A stretch of DNA of 64,000 nucleotides, from positions 62,964-126,963 of the forward strand of contig PHEY01000001.1 in assembly GCA_002841335.1 (NCBI GenBank), read 5' to 3'. Under the pieces are notes generated by a model. The model saw only the letters and a list, made by a program, of their open reading frames with translations. It was not told the DNA's origin and did no database searches. The translations under genes were made by a program, and so were the position numbers. Numbering within the stretch: the first letter of the stretch is position 1; every line of letters begins with the position of its first letter. This DNA comes from Actinobacteria bacterium HGW-Actinobacteria-2 (GTDB lineage Bacteria > Actinomycetota > Actinomycetes > Propionibacteriales > Propionibacteriaceae). Of this stretch, positions 25,298 to 33,399 are shown piece after piece.

Positions 25298-28200
25298 ATG
25301 ACCGTCCCCGTTGCCATCGAGTTCGACCCCGCGCTGCCGATCAGCGCGCACGTCGAGCAGTTGGTGACCGCCCTGAGCAACCAGCAGGTTGTGGTGGTGG
25401 CCGGGGAAACCGGCTCGGGAAAGACCACCCAGCTCCCGAAGATCTGCCTGCTGGCCGGACGCACCCGGATCGGGCACACCCAGCCACGCCGGATCGCTGC
25501 GCGCAGCTTGGCGACCAGGATCGCCGCGGAGCTGGGTGAGGAGCTGGGCGCCACCGTCGGCTTCCAGGTACGTTTCGCGACCAAGCGCAGCAGCCAGACC
25601 AAGATCAAGGTGATGACCGACGGCATCCTGCTCGCCGAGATCTCCCACGACCGACTGCTGCGACGCTACGACACGATCATCATCGACGAGGCCCACGAGC
25701 GCAGCCTCAACATCGACTTCCTCTTGGGCTACCTGAAGCAGCTGCTGCCCAAACGCCCCGACCTGAAGGTGATCATCACCTCGGCCACCATCGACACCGC
25801 GCGGTTCAGTGAACATTTCGATGATGCCGAAGTCATCGAGGTGTCCGGACGGACCTATCCGGTCGAGGTGCGCTACCGTCCGGTCGTCGACGAGGCGCAC
25901 CGCGATCGTGATCAGCTGGAGGCGATCTGCGACGCCGTCAGCGAGGTGTCGGCCAGCCTGGACGGCGATGTGTTGGTGTTCTGTTCCGGCGAGCGGGAGA
26001 TCCGCGACGCCGCCGATGCCATCACCGCACTGCAGCTGCCGTTCACCGAGGTGCTCCCGTTGTACGCCCGGCTGCCGTTCTCCGAGCAGCAGCGCGTCTT
26101 CTCACCGCACACCGGACGGCGCATCGTGCTGGCCACCAACGTCGCCGAGACGTCGCTGACAGTGCCCGGTATCCGCTACGTCATCGACCCAGGGTTCGCG
26201 CGGATCTCGCGCTACTCGGCGCGGACGAAGGTGCAACGCCTGCCGATCGAGCCGATCTCCCGGGCCTCGGCCAATCAGCGCGCCGGTCGGTGTGGACGCC
26301 TCGGTCCTGGCGTGTGCATCCGGCTGTACAGCGAGGAGGACTTCGCGGCCCGAGCCGAGTTCACCCAGCCGGAGATCCTGCGCACCAACCTGGCCTCGGT
26401 GATCCTGCAGATGGCCGACGCCGGCCTCGGTGACATCATCGACTTCCCGTTCGTCGAGCCGCCCGATTCCGCCCAAGTCAGGGACGGCCTGCGACTGCTT
26501 TCCGAACTCGGCGCAGTCTCTGCCGGCAAGGGCAAACACACCCACGTCACGCTCACCGGAGTGGGCCGCAAGCTGGCCCGACTGCCGGTCGACCCCCGGC
26601 TGGGCCGGATGCTGGTGGAGGCCGACCGGTTGGGCTGCCTGCGAGAGGTGTTGCCGATCGTGGCCGGGCTGGCCATTCCCGACCCGCGGGATCGTCCGGC
26701 CGAGGCCGAGGCGCAAGCCGACGCCGCGCACCGCCGATTTTGGGCTCCGCTGGACGAGGCCGGGGGAGAGGCCTCCCCGGACGGCTCGGACGTGGCCGCG
26801 CTGCTGCGGCTGTGGACCTATCTGCGCGAACAGCGCCGGCAGCTGTCGGGCAACGCTTTCCGCCGGATGTGCCGAACGGAGTATCTGAACTTCCTGCGGG
26901 TGCGGGAATGGCAGGATCTGCACTCCCAGCTGCGAGAGGCCTGCACCGAGGTGGGCTTGCACCGCAACGACGCACCGGCTGACCTGGAACGGGTCCATAC
27001 CGCGGTGCTGGCGGGGCTGTTGTCGCACGTCGGACTGTTGGACGCGGCGAGCGCGGCCAAACCGGACCGCGGTCGGCGACGGGGTCCGGCGGAGTACCTG
27101 GGTGCTCGCGGCGCCCGGTTCGCGATCAACCCCGGTTCTAGTGCGGCGCGCACGAACGCCGAACTGGTGATGGCGGTCGAACTGGTGGAGACCTCCCGGT
27201 TGTGGGCCAGGCTGGTGGCCCCGATCACCGCCGCGCAGGTCGAGGAGGTCGGCGGGCATCTGCTGAAGCGTACCTATTCCGAGCCGCACTGGTCGGCCCG
27301 TGGTGGCCAATGTGTGGCCTATGAACGGGTGACCCTGCTGGGGGTGCCGATCATCGCGCAGCGTCAGGTCAGCTACGCCCGGATCGATCCGGTGGTGGCC
27401 CGCGAGGTGTTCATCACCGCGGCCCTGGTGGAGGGCCAGTGGCGCACCCGTCACCACTTCTGGGAGCGGAACCAGGCCGTCCGGGCTGAGGCCGAGGCAC
27501 TTGCCGACCGGAACCGGCGTCGCGACCTGCTGGTCGACGACGCGACCGTCGCCGCCTTCTACGCCGCGCGCGTCCCGGCCGGCGTGGTCTCGGTCGCCCA
27601 CTTCGATCGCTGGTGGCGCGAAGCCCGGCGTTCGCAGCCCGACTTGCTCGACCTCACCATCGAGGATCTGGTCGATCCGGCTCTGGCCGACAACGACGGC
27701 GCGTTCCCGACCCGGTGGTCGACTGCTGCCGGTGACTTGGCGATCGACTACGTCTTCGACCCCGGTAGCGGCCACGACGGAGTCACGGTGACGGTGCCCC
27801 TGGAGGCGCTCACTCGACTGAATCCGGCGATGTTCACCTGGCAGGTGCCGGGCCTGCGCCCGGAAGTGGCCACCGAGTTGATCCGCGGCCTGCCCAAGGC
27901 CCTGCGGACCCAGTTGGTGCCCGCTCCCGACACCGCCCAGCGCGCGCTGACCTGGCTGTCGGACCATCCCGGTGGTGCCGGTGAGACCTTGCCGGCTGCG
28001 CTGTCGCGGGCGCTGCGGTCCGTGGTCGGAGTCGAGGTGCCGGTCTCGGCCTGGCGGCCCGATGAACTGCCCGATCACTTGCGGGTGCGGTTCGTGGTGG
28101 CCGGCGGTGGACGTCCGGTGACCGGGAGGGATCTGAGCGAGCTAGCCGCCGACGTCGCTCCACGGGTGGATCGCCGGTTGAACGCCGCTGCGGCGGAGCT

Positions 28201-29053
28201 GACCCATCCCGGAGCGCGGGAGTGGGAGTTCGGCACGGTGGCGGAGCGGATCAGCGCGCCGATGCCCGGCTTTCCCGCTTTGGTCGACCGTGGTGACCGG
28301 GTGGGAGTGCAGGTCTTCGCCGACGCCGATCAGGCCCGGCGTGCGCAACGCGATGGGTTGCGCCGACTGATCGTGCTGTCCACGGTCGATCCGACCAAGT
28401 CCGTGGTGGCCCGGCTGGCCAACACCACCAAGTTGGCGCTGGCCACCTCGCCGTACGCCGACGTGCCTTCGCTGCTGGCCGATGCGCGACTGAAGGTCAC
28501 CGGCGATCTCCTCGACCGGGCGGGCGACCCGATGACGGTGCGCGACGCGGCCGCGTTCGCAGCACTTCGGGACGCGGTACGCGCTCAGGTAGCGCCCGCG
28601 ATGCAGGCTGTGGTGGACCAGGCTGGTGAGGTGTTGGCGGTGGCCGGTGAGGTGCGCACCGGACTCGTCCGGGTCAATGCGGACACCGCCGCCGATGTCG
28701 GCGAACAACTCGGTGGGCTGCTGTATCCGGGTTTCATTGCGGCTACTCCGGTGGTGTGGTGGCCGCGGTTGCTGGTGTATCTGCGAGCGGCGCGTCGCCG
28801 CCTGGACGCCGCAGTCAGTAATCCTCGACAGGAAGCGGTCGGCCGGGAGCTGATCACCGAACTGGAGGACGAGTATGCGCGGGCCTGTGCTCGCTATCCC
28901 GGCGCGTTGCCCGAGGCGGTCGGCGAGGTGGGGTGGCTGCTGGAGGAGCTGCGGGTGAGCCTGTTCGCCCAGGCGCTGGGCACGGCGGTGCCGGTGTCAG
29001 CGAAAAGGGTGCGAACGGCGCTGGCGGCAGCGCTCGGAGATGACCTCCGCTGA
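25298..29053 (+). CDS. hrpA: ATP-dependent RNA helicase HrpA
   Basis: A 1251-aa DEAH-box RNA helicase. Order: RecA domain 1 with Walker A GETGSGKTT (K42) and DEAH at 130-133, SATID, RecA domain 2 with NVAETSLTVPG and the QRAGRCGR motif, then helicase-associated and OB-type regions, and the large C-terminal DUF3418 domain. HrpA acts on structured mRNA or stalled ribosomes. A TAGGCT ends 9 nt before the ATG without a Shine-Dalgarno. It stands alone between the stress gene pair and a 377-nt region before the LysR gene. Confidence 0.97.
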   Translation: MTVPVAIEFDPALPISAHVEQLVTALSNQQVVVVAGETGSGKTTQLPKICLLAGRTRIGHTQPRRIAARSLATRIAAELGEELGATVGFQVRFATKRSSQTKIKVMTDGILLAEISHDRLLRRYDTIIIDEAHERSLNIDFLLGYLKQLLPKRPDLKVIITSATIDTARFSEHFDDAEVIEVSGRTYPVEVRYRPVVDEAHRDRDQLEAICDAVSEVSASLDGDVLVFCSGEREIRDAADAITALQLPFTEVLPLYARLPFSEQQRVFSPHTGRRIVLATNVAETSLTVPGIRYVIDPGFARISRYSARTKVQRLPIEPISRASANQRAGRCGRLGPGVCIRLYSEEDFAARAEFTQPEILRTNLASVILQMADAGLGDIIDFPFVEPPDSAQVRDGLRLLSELGAVSAGKGKHTHVTLTGVGRKLARLPVDPRLGRMLVEADRLGCLREVLPIVAGLAIPDPRDRPAEAEAQADAAHRRFWAPLDEAGGEASPDGSDVAALLRLWTYLREQRRQLSGNAFRRMCRTEYLNFLRVREWQDLHSQLREACTEVGLHRNDAPADLERVHTAVLAGLLSHVGLLDAASAAKPDRGRRRGPAEYLGARGARFAINPGSSAARTNAELVMAVELVETSRLWARLVAPITAAQVEEVGGHLLKRTYSEPHWSARGGQCVAYERVTLLGVPIIAQRQVSYARIDPVVAREVFITAALVEGQWRTRHHFWERNQAVRAEAEALADRNRRRDLLVDDATVAAFYAARVPAGVVSVAHFDRWWREARRSQPDLLDLTIEDLVDPALADNDGAFPTRWSTAAGDLAIDYVFDPGSGHDGVTVTVPLEALTRLNPAMFTWQVPGLRPEVATELIRGLPKALRTQLVPAPDTAQRALTWLSDHPGGAGETLPAALSRALRSVVGVEVPVSAWRPDELPDHLRVRFVVAGGGRPVTGRDLSELAADVAPRVDRRLNAAAAELTHPGAREWEFGTVAERISAPMPGFPALVDRGDRVGVQVFADADQARRAQRDGLRRLIVLSTVDPTKSVVARLANTTKLALATSPYADVPSLLADARLKVTGDLLDRAGDPMTVRDAAAFAALRDAVRAQVAPAMQAVVDQAGEVLAVAGEVRTGLVRVNADTAADVGEQLGGLLYPGFIAATPVVWWPRLLVYLRAARRRLDAAVSNPRQEAVGRELITELEDEYARACARYPGALPEAVGEVGWLLEELRVSLFAQALGTAVPVSAKRVRTALAAALGDDLR

Positions 29054-29175
29054 GGCCGGCGGGCCGCCCAGCCCAGAGGGGGTACCGGGCTGGTTCCTGG
29101 CGCGGCGAACGCCGGCTCAGCGGGTCTAGCGATCCGGTCGGCGGGAAGTGAACCAAACCCGCCGGCGGTCGCTGA

Positions 29176-29349
29176 TTACACGCTGGCGAGATGGGTGCGA
29201 ATCGTCTCGCCCTCGGTCATTGCCTTGCGGAACCAGTGGCGCCGGTCGTACCGCCGTGGGGCGATCGGCGTGGGTTCGATCATGCGGGCAATGTCGAGGT
29301 CTTCGACCAGACGCTCGTGATCTCGGTCGGTGACTGCGTAGCTCAACAT
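29176..29349 (-). CDS. Putative 57-aa protein divergent from the LysR gene
   Basis: Within an otherwise gene-free stretch of 377 nt, the minus strand encodes a 57-aa frame from ATG at 29349 to TAA at 29176: MLSYAVTDRDHERLVEDLDI, then IEPTPIAPRRYDRRHWFRKA and TEGETIRTHLASV. Composition is that of a soluble, charged protein, and the third codon positions are GC-rich as in neighbouring genes. I do not recognise it. There is no ribosome binding site. It shares a palindromic promoter region with the divergent LysR gene, whose usual targets lie in that position. It may also be a fragment of a decayed gene. Confidence 0.4.
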   Translation of the reverse strand: MLSYAVTDRDHERLVEDLDIARMIEPTPIAPRRYDRRHWFRKAMTEGETIRTHLASV

Positions 29350-29393
29350 GTGTCAAGCGTCCCGCGGAATCTTGTTCGGCACAAGCTCACTTT

Positions 29394-29411
29394 GCCGAAC
29401 AACTGTTCGGC
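29394..29411. promoter_or_regulatory. Palindromic operator with a LexA-box-like core, upstream of the LysR gene
   Basis: GCCGAACAACTGTTCGGC is a perfect 8-bp inverted repeat with a 2-nt centre. It contains CGAAC-N4-GTTCG, the inner ten conserved bases of the LexA box, with non-consensus outer bases. It sits 7 nt before a -10-like TATGAT (29419-29424) of the LysR gene. It could bind LexA or the LysR protein. Confidence 0.5.
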
Positions 29412-29430
29412 GGTGCCGTATGATTGAATC

Positions 29431-30351
29431 ATGCTCGATCTCAATCGTCTCCGCATCCTGCGCGCCGTGGTGGCCAGCGGCTCGGTGAACGAGACCGCCC
29501 GTCGGCTGGGCTACACCCCCTCGACGGTCAGCCAGCACATTCACACCCTCGCCAAAGAGGTGGGCTTCCCCCTCATCGATCGGGTCGGACGCGGCATCGT
29601 GCCGACCGCTGCGGCGGTCGAACTGGCCACGGCTAGCGCAGACGTCCTCCATGCCGCTTCCCGACTCAGCGCTCTGGTGAAGGACCTTCGCGAAGGCGCC
29701 ACCGATCGACTGGTGCTGCGTACCTTCGCCTCGGCCGCCTACGCCTGGATGCCGCAGGTGGCCCGAACTCTGCGGCAGGAGTTCCCCGGACTCACCCTTG
29801 AGCTGTCGATCAGCGAGTCCGATCTGGCTGAGGACGCGGGCCAGGCCGACATCGAGATTCACACTGAGTTGCCGTACGCGCCGTCGATCACAGCCGCCGG
29901 CTTCCGGCGGACGGTCCTGGGCACCGACGACTTCCTGTTGGCCGTGCCCACCGACCATCCGCTGGTGGGTTCGGGTCCGATCGACCTGGCCGAGTTCGCC
30001 GAGGACGACTGGGTTCAATACGACTTCCGCGACGAGATCGCCACCAGCCTGACCACCCGTGCCTGTGCCGAAGCCGGCTTCACGCCGCACTACGTCGCTC
30101 GGGCCCAGGATCACGTGACCGGCTTGGCGTTCGTGTCTGCCGGTGTCGGCATCACCCTGGTTCCGGAGCTGGCAGCCGCGTGGTCGGCCTTCGACGTGAA
30201 CTTCATCCGCACCCAGAACCCGACCCCACAACGTCGGATTGTGGTTCTGGTGCGCAACGCGGTGTCGTCCAATCCGGCCGCGAGCCGTCTGGTGGACCTC
30301 CTGGTCGACGTGGCCTCGGCGTCCACCCACCGGGCAGGTTTACCCGTCTGA
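29431..30351 (+). CDS. LysR-family transcriptional regulator
   Basis: A 306-aa regulator. The winged helix-turn-helix is at residues 1-62 (LNRLRILRAVVASGSVNETA, RRLGYTPSTVSQHIHTLAKE), followed by a linker helix and a periplasmic-binding-protein-like effector domain (about 90-295; VLRTFASAAYAWMPQVARTL to VSAGVGITLVPELAAAW). The effector is unknown. TATGAT ends 6 nt before the ATG, so the transcript is likely leaderless. A perfect palindrome overlaps the promoter and a 57-aa frame is divergent. No metabolic operon is adjacent to reveal the target. Confidence 0.93.
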   Translation: MLDLNRLRILRAVVASGSVNETARRLGYTPSTVSQHIHTLAKEVGFPLIDRVGRGIVPTAAAVELATASADVLHAASRLSALVKDLREGATDRLVLRTFASAAYAWMPQVARTLRQEFPGLTLELSISESDLAEDAGQADIEIHTELPYAPSITAAGFRRTVLGTDDFLLAVPTDHPLVGSGPIDLAEFAEDDWVQYDFRDEIATSLTTRACAEAGFTPHYVARAQDHVTGLAFVSAGVGITLVPELAAAWSAFDVNFIRTQNPTPQRRIVVLVRNAVSSNPAASRLVDLLVDVASASTHRAGLPV

Positions 30352-30387
30352 GTCTGTTGCCACGAGTGTGCTGGCGGTGCCCCGAGG

Positions 30388-30393
30388 TACAGT
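30388..30393 (+). promoter_or_regulatory. -10 element (TACAGT) of the PAC2 gene
   Basis: TACAGT ends 6 nt before the ATG at 30400 with no ribosome binding site: a probable leaderless start. Confidence 0.5.
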
Positions 30394-30399
30394 GACGGA

Positions 30400-31299
30400 A
30401 TGCTTGATCCCCGTGAGCTATACCAGGTCGACGCCGACGTGGCCGCCTCGATCTCCGGCCTGCGGCCGAGCCTGATCCACTTGTTCGACGGGTACGTCGA
30501 TGCCGGGACGGTGAACCACTCCGCGTCGAAGTACCTGCTGGAGGTCTGCGAGCATCGCGTGCTGGCACGCTTCGACCACGACCAACTTCACGACTATCGG
30601 TCGCGCCGGCCTCAGATGGTGTTCGACACCAATCACTGGGTCGAGTTGATCGACTACTCGCTGCTGGTGCATCTGCTCACCGATGCCAACGGAAAGAAGT
30701 TCCTGCTGCTCACCGGGCCCGAGCCCGACACCCAGTGGAATCGGGCCTCGGCCGCGGTGCTGCTCTTGGCCAACGAGCTGGGAGTATCGCAACTACTCAC
30801 CTGCAACGGGGTGCCGATGGCGGTGCCACACACGCGTCCGACCTTGGTGACTTCGCATGCCACGGATCCGTCCTTGGCCACCGGCAACCCGATGTGGATC
30901 GACCGAGTGCAGCTGCCAGGCTCCTTCTCCCACGTCCTGGAGTACCGGGCGGGCGAGGCCGGCATGCTCGGGCAGGGCTTTGTAGCCAACGTGCCGCACT
31001 ACCTGGCTCAGGCCGCCTTCCCGCAGGCCACCGCCGCCGTGATCTCCCGGATCGCTACCGCGGCCGGGCTGGAGATCCCGTTGGACCTGCTCCATGCCCG
31101 AGCACAGGCCAACCTCGCCGAAATCGCCGCCGAGACGGCCTCCGACGCCGAGTTCGTGCCGATGGTGGCCGCTCTGGAGGAGCAGTACGACCAATTGGCC
31201 GCCAACGGGGGAGCCTCGGTGCCGTCCGCGGAGGAGATCGGTGCAGCGGTGGAGCAGTTCCTGGCCGAACAGGACCCGCCGACCGATTTCGGCGCCTGA
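30400..31299 (+). CDS. PAC2 family protein
   Basis: A 299-aa protein of the PAC2 (proteasome assembly chaperone 2-like) family, as Rv2714 of M. tuberculosis. Characteristic parts are LIHLFDGYVDAGTVNHSASK, LLTGPEPDTQWNRASAAVL and NGVPMAVPHTRPTLVTSHAT, then GSFSHVLEYRAGEAGMLGQG and ANVPHYLAQAAFPQATAAV. In actinobacteria it neighbours sigma factor and topoisomerase genes, as here. Function in bacteria is unclear. A TACAGT lies 6 nt before the ATG. tesB follows after 3 nt. Confidence 0.88.
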   Translation: MLDPRELYQVDADVAASISGLRPSLIHLFDGYVDAGTVNHSASKYLLEVCEHRVLARFDHDQLHDYRSRRPQMVFDTNHWVELIDYSLLVHLLTDANGKKFLLLTGPEPDTQWNRASAAVLLLANELGVSQLLTCNGVPMAVPHTRPTLVTSHATDPSLATGNPMWIDRVQLPGSFSHVLEYRAGEAGMLGQGFVANVPHYLAQAAFPQATAAVISRIATAAGLEIPLDLLHARAQANLAEIAAETASDAEFVPMVAALEEQYDQLAANGGASVPSAEEIGAAVEQFLAEQDPPTDFGA

Positions 31300-31302
31300 G
31301 CG

Positions 31303-32172
31303 ATGCCGGAGAGCGTCGCTGAACTGATCGACCTCCTCAAGCTGGATCAGGTCGACCAGGCCGCCTTCATCGGCCGCGATGACGACTCCCCGGACCGAGT
31401 GGTCCAGCGGGTGTTCGGCGGCCAGGTGCTGGCTCAAGCGCTGATCGCGGCCTATCACACGGTCGCCGACGACCGAGTCGCCCATTCCCTGGGGGCCTAC
31501 TTCCTGCGCGCCGGGCTGCCTGGCCAGCCCATCCGCTACCAGGTCGAAGTGGCCCGCGACGGCGGCAGCTTCTCGACCAGGCGCGTGGTCGCCGTCCAGG
31601 CTGACCGGGAGATCTTCTCGATGGTCGCCTCGTTTCACGCCGACGAGCCGGGACTGACGCATTCCGATCTCCCGCCGACCGGCGTGCCGGCGCCCCCGGA
31701 CTGCCCGCCGCTGTCGGACGTGCTCGGCGCGCGTTCCCAGCGCGCGGTCGCCGCCTGGCGGCGCGAGTGGGGAGTGTTGGACGTCCGCTTCGCTTCGGAC
31801 ACCTCGACGCTGACCAAGAGTGGGCTGCGGGACGCGGCCATGAAGGTGTGGGTGAAGGCCGAGAGCGACCTTCCTGGTGATGCCCGCATCCACCAGGCCG
31901 TGCTGGCCTACGCCAGCGATCTGACCCTGTTGGGGGTGAGCACCGTGCCCCACCCGGTGGAGTTCGGTGGACCTGGCATGCAGGTGGCCTCGATCGACCA
32001 TTCGATGTGGTTCCATCGCCCCGTGCGCGCCGATCGCTGGTTGCTCTACGACCAGGTATCACCCTCGGCATCGGCCGGGCTGGGCTTCAGCTTCGGTCGG
32101 ATGTTCGCCGGACCGACCCTGGCCGCGTCGTGCGCCCAGGAGGGCCTGATCCGGATGCTCGATCGCAGTTGA
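31303..32172 (+). CDS. tesB: Acyl-CoA thioesterase II (TesB-type)
   Basis: Hydrolyses acyl-CoA to free fatty acid and CoA. It has 289 aa with two hot-dog folds. RVFGGQVLAQALIAAYHTV, HSLGAYFLRAGLPGQPI, FSTRRVVAVQADREIFSMVA in the first half, and the second half with LAYASDLTLLG (conserved Asp) and SIDHSMWFHRPVRADRWLLY, are typical of TesB. It starts 3 nt after the PAC2 gene, so the two form an operon, closed by a strong terminator. Chain-length preference is not evident. Confidence 0.94.
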   Translation: MPESVAELIDLLKLDQVDQAAFIGRDDDSPDRVVQRVFGGQVLAQALIAAYHTVADDRVAHSLGAYFLRAGLPGQPIRYQVEVARDGGSFSTRRVVAVQADREIFSMVASFHADEPGLTHSDLPPTGVPAPPDCPPLSDVLGARSQRAVAAWRREWGVLDVRFASDTSTLTKSGLRDAAMKVWVKAESDLPGDARIHQAVLAYASDLTLLGVSTVPHPVEFGGPGMQVASIDHSMWFHRPVRADRWLLYDQVSPSASAGLGFSFGRMFAGPTLAASCAQEGLIRMLDRS

Positions 32173-32200
32173 GGCGCGGGGCGTGGGGCCCCAGACGTGT

Positions 32201-32239
32201 TGCAGGCCCCGAACCGGCGCGGATGGTTCGGGGCCTGCA
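32201..32239. terminator. Bidirectional terminator between tesB and sigB
   Basis: TGCAGGCCCCGAACC / GGTTCGGGGCCTGCA, a perfect 15-bp stem with a 9-nt loop, lies between convergent genes. Confidence 0.85.
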
Positions 32240-32254
32240 GGTCTGGGATGCGGG

Positions 32255-33205
32255 TCAGGCGGCTTCGGTGTCGGCCCGCAACTTGGAGATGGCGTGACGT
32301 TCGATCTGGCGTACTCGCTCCGCGGTGATTCCCCACACGGCGGCGATGTCGGCGAGCTTGGCCTGGCGGCCGTCCAACAGCCCGTAACGGCGCCGCACCA
32401 CATCGGCGGAGCGCTCGTCCAGCTTGGACAGCAGTCCTTCCAATCGGGAGCGATCCTCGGCGTCCAGCACCATCTCGTCCGGTCCCGGCGCGCTTTCGCG
32501 AGCCAGTAGATCGCCCAGGGCGGTGTCGCCGTCCTCCTCGATCGGAGCATCGAGACTGACGTGGTCACGAGCCAGCCGCATCAGATCGATGATCTGCTCC
32601 AGCGGAAGTTCCAACTCGGCGGCGATCTCGGCCAGTTCGGGCTCCCGGCCCAAACGGCGCTCCAAGGTGCGACGGACGGCCGAAACCTGGTTGACCTGCT
32701 CGGCGACATGGACCGGCAACCTGACGATGCGTCCCTGCTGGGCGATGCCGCGGGAGATCGACTGGCGCACCCACCACGTGGCGTAGGTGGAGAACTTGAA
32801 GCCCTTGGTGTAGTCGAACTTCTCCACCGCGCGGATCAGGCCGGTGTTGCCTTCCTGGACCAGATCGAGCAGCGGCATCTGGGAGCGGCCGTACTTGCGT
32901 GCCACGGAGACCACCAGGCGCAGGTTGGCGGTGATGAAGCGCTGCATGGCGGCCTCACCCTCCTGGGCAATCTGCTCCAGTTCCTCGGTGCTCGCCTGGA
33001 CATGACGCAGCGGCGACTCCTCGTCGTCCAGCTCGCCGTCGAGAATCGCGCGGGCGTAACGCCCGGCCTCGATCAAGCGGGCCAGCTCGACTTCCTCGGC
33101 TGCAGTGAGCAGCGCGGTCTTGGCGATGCCGTCCAAGTAGAGGCCGACGGCATCCTTACCGTCGATGCCATCGGTGCTGCGGATCCGGTGTGCGGTTGAA
33201 ATCAC
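32255..33205 (-). CDS. sigB: RNA polymerase sigma factor, SigB-type (group 2)
   Basis: A 316-aa sigma-70 family protein lacking the long acidic N-terminus of the primary factor. Region 1.2 (VGLYLDGIAKTALLTAAEEV), 2.1-2.4 ([56 protein letters not shown]), region 3 and region 4 with the HTH (LADIAAVWGITAERVRQIER) are complete. This corresponds to SigB of mycobacteria, the general stress factor near sigA. Start is GTG with AAAGGAAG upstream. No anti-sigma gene is adjacent. Confidence 0.93.
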   Translation of the reverse strand: MISTAHRIRSTDGIDGKDAVGLYLDGIAKTALLTAAEEVELARLIEAGRYARAILDGELDDEESPLRHVQASTEELEQIAQEGEAAMQRFITANLRLVVSVARKYGRSQMPLLDLVQEGNTGLIRAVEKFDYTKGFKFSTYATWWVRQSISRGIAQQGRIVRLPVHVAEQVNQVSAVRRTLERRLGREPELAEIAAELELPLEQIIDLMRLARDHVSLDAPIEEDGDTALGDLLARESAPGPDEMVLDAEDRSRLEGLLSKLDERSADVVRRRYGLLDGRQAKLADIAAVWGITAERVRQIERHAISKLRADTEAA

Positions 33206-33399
33206 GGGACTTCCTTTCGCTCGCCCCTAGTACAACCTGATCGGTGGCGGCTTCTCTGCCCCTGACACGGTGGTCCAGCCCTCAGGATGAGCCCCCGGGG
33301 TCAGATTCAGACCACGGTCGTACCTGGGGTATCGACTGGGGTCGGTGTGTCGGCGAGCACCGCTCAGCACGGTCTCAGCCGATGCTCAGGCGGCGGCGA

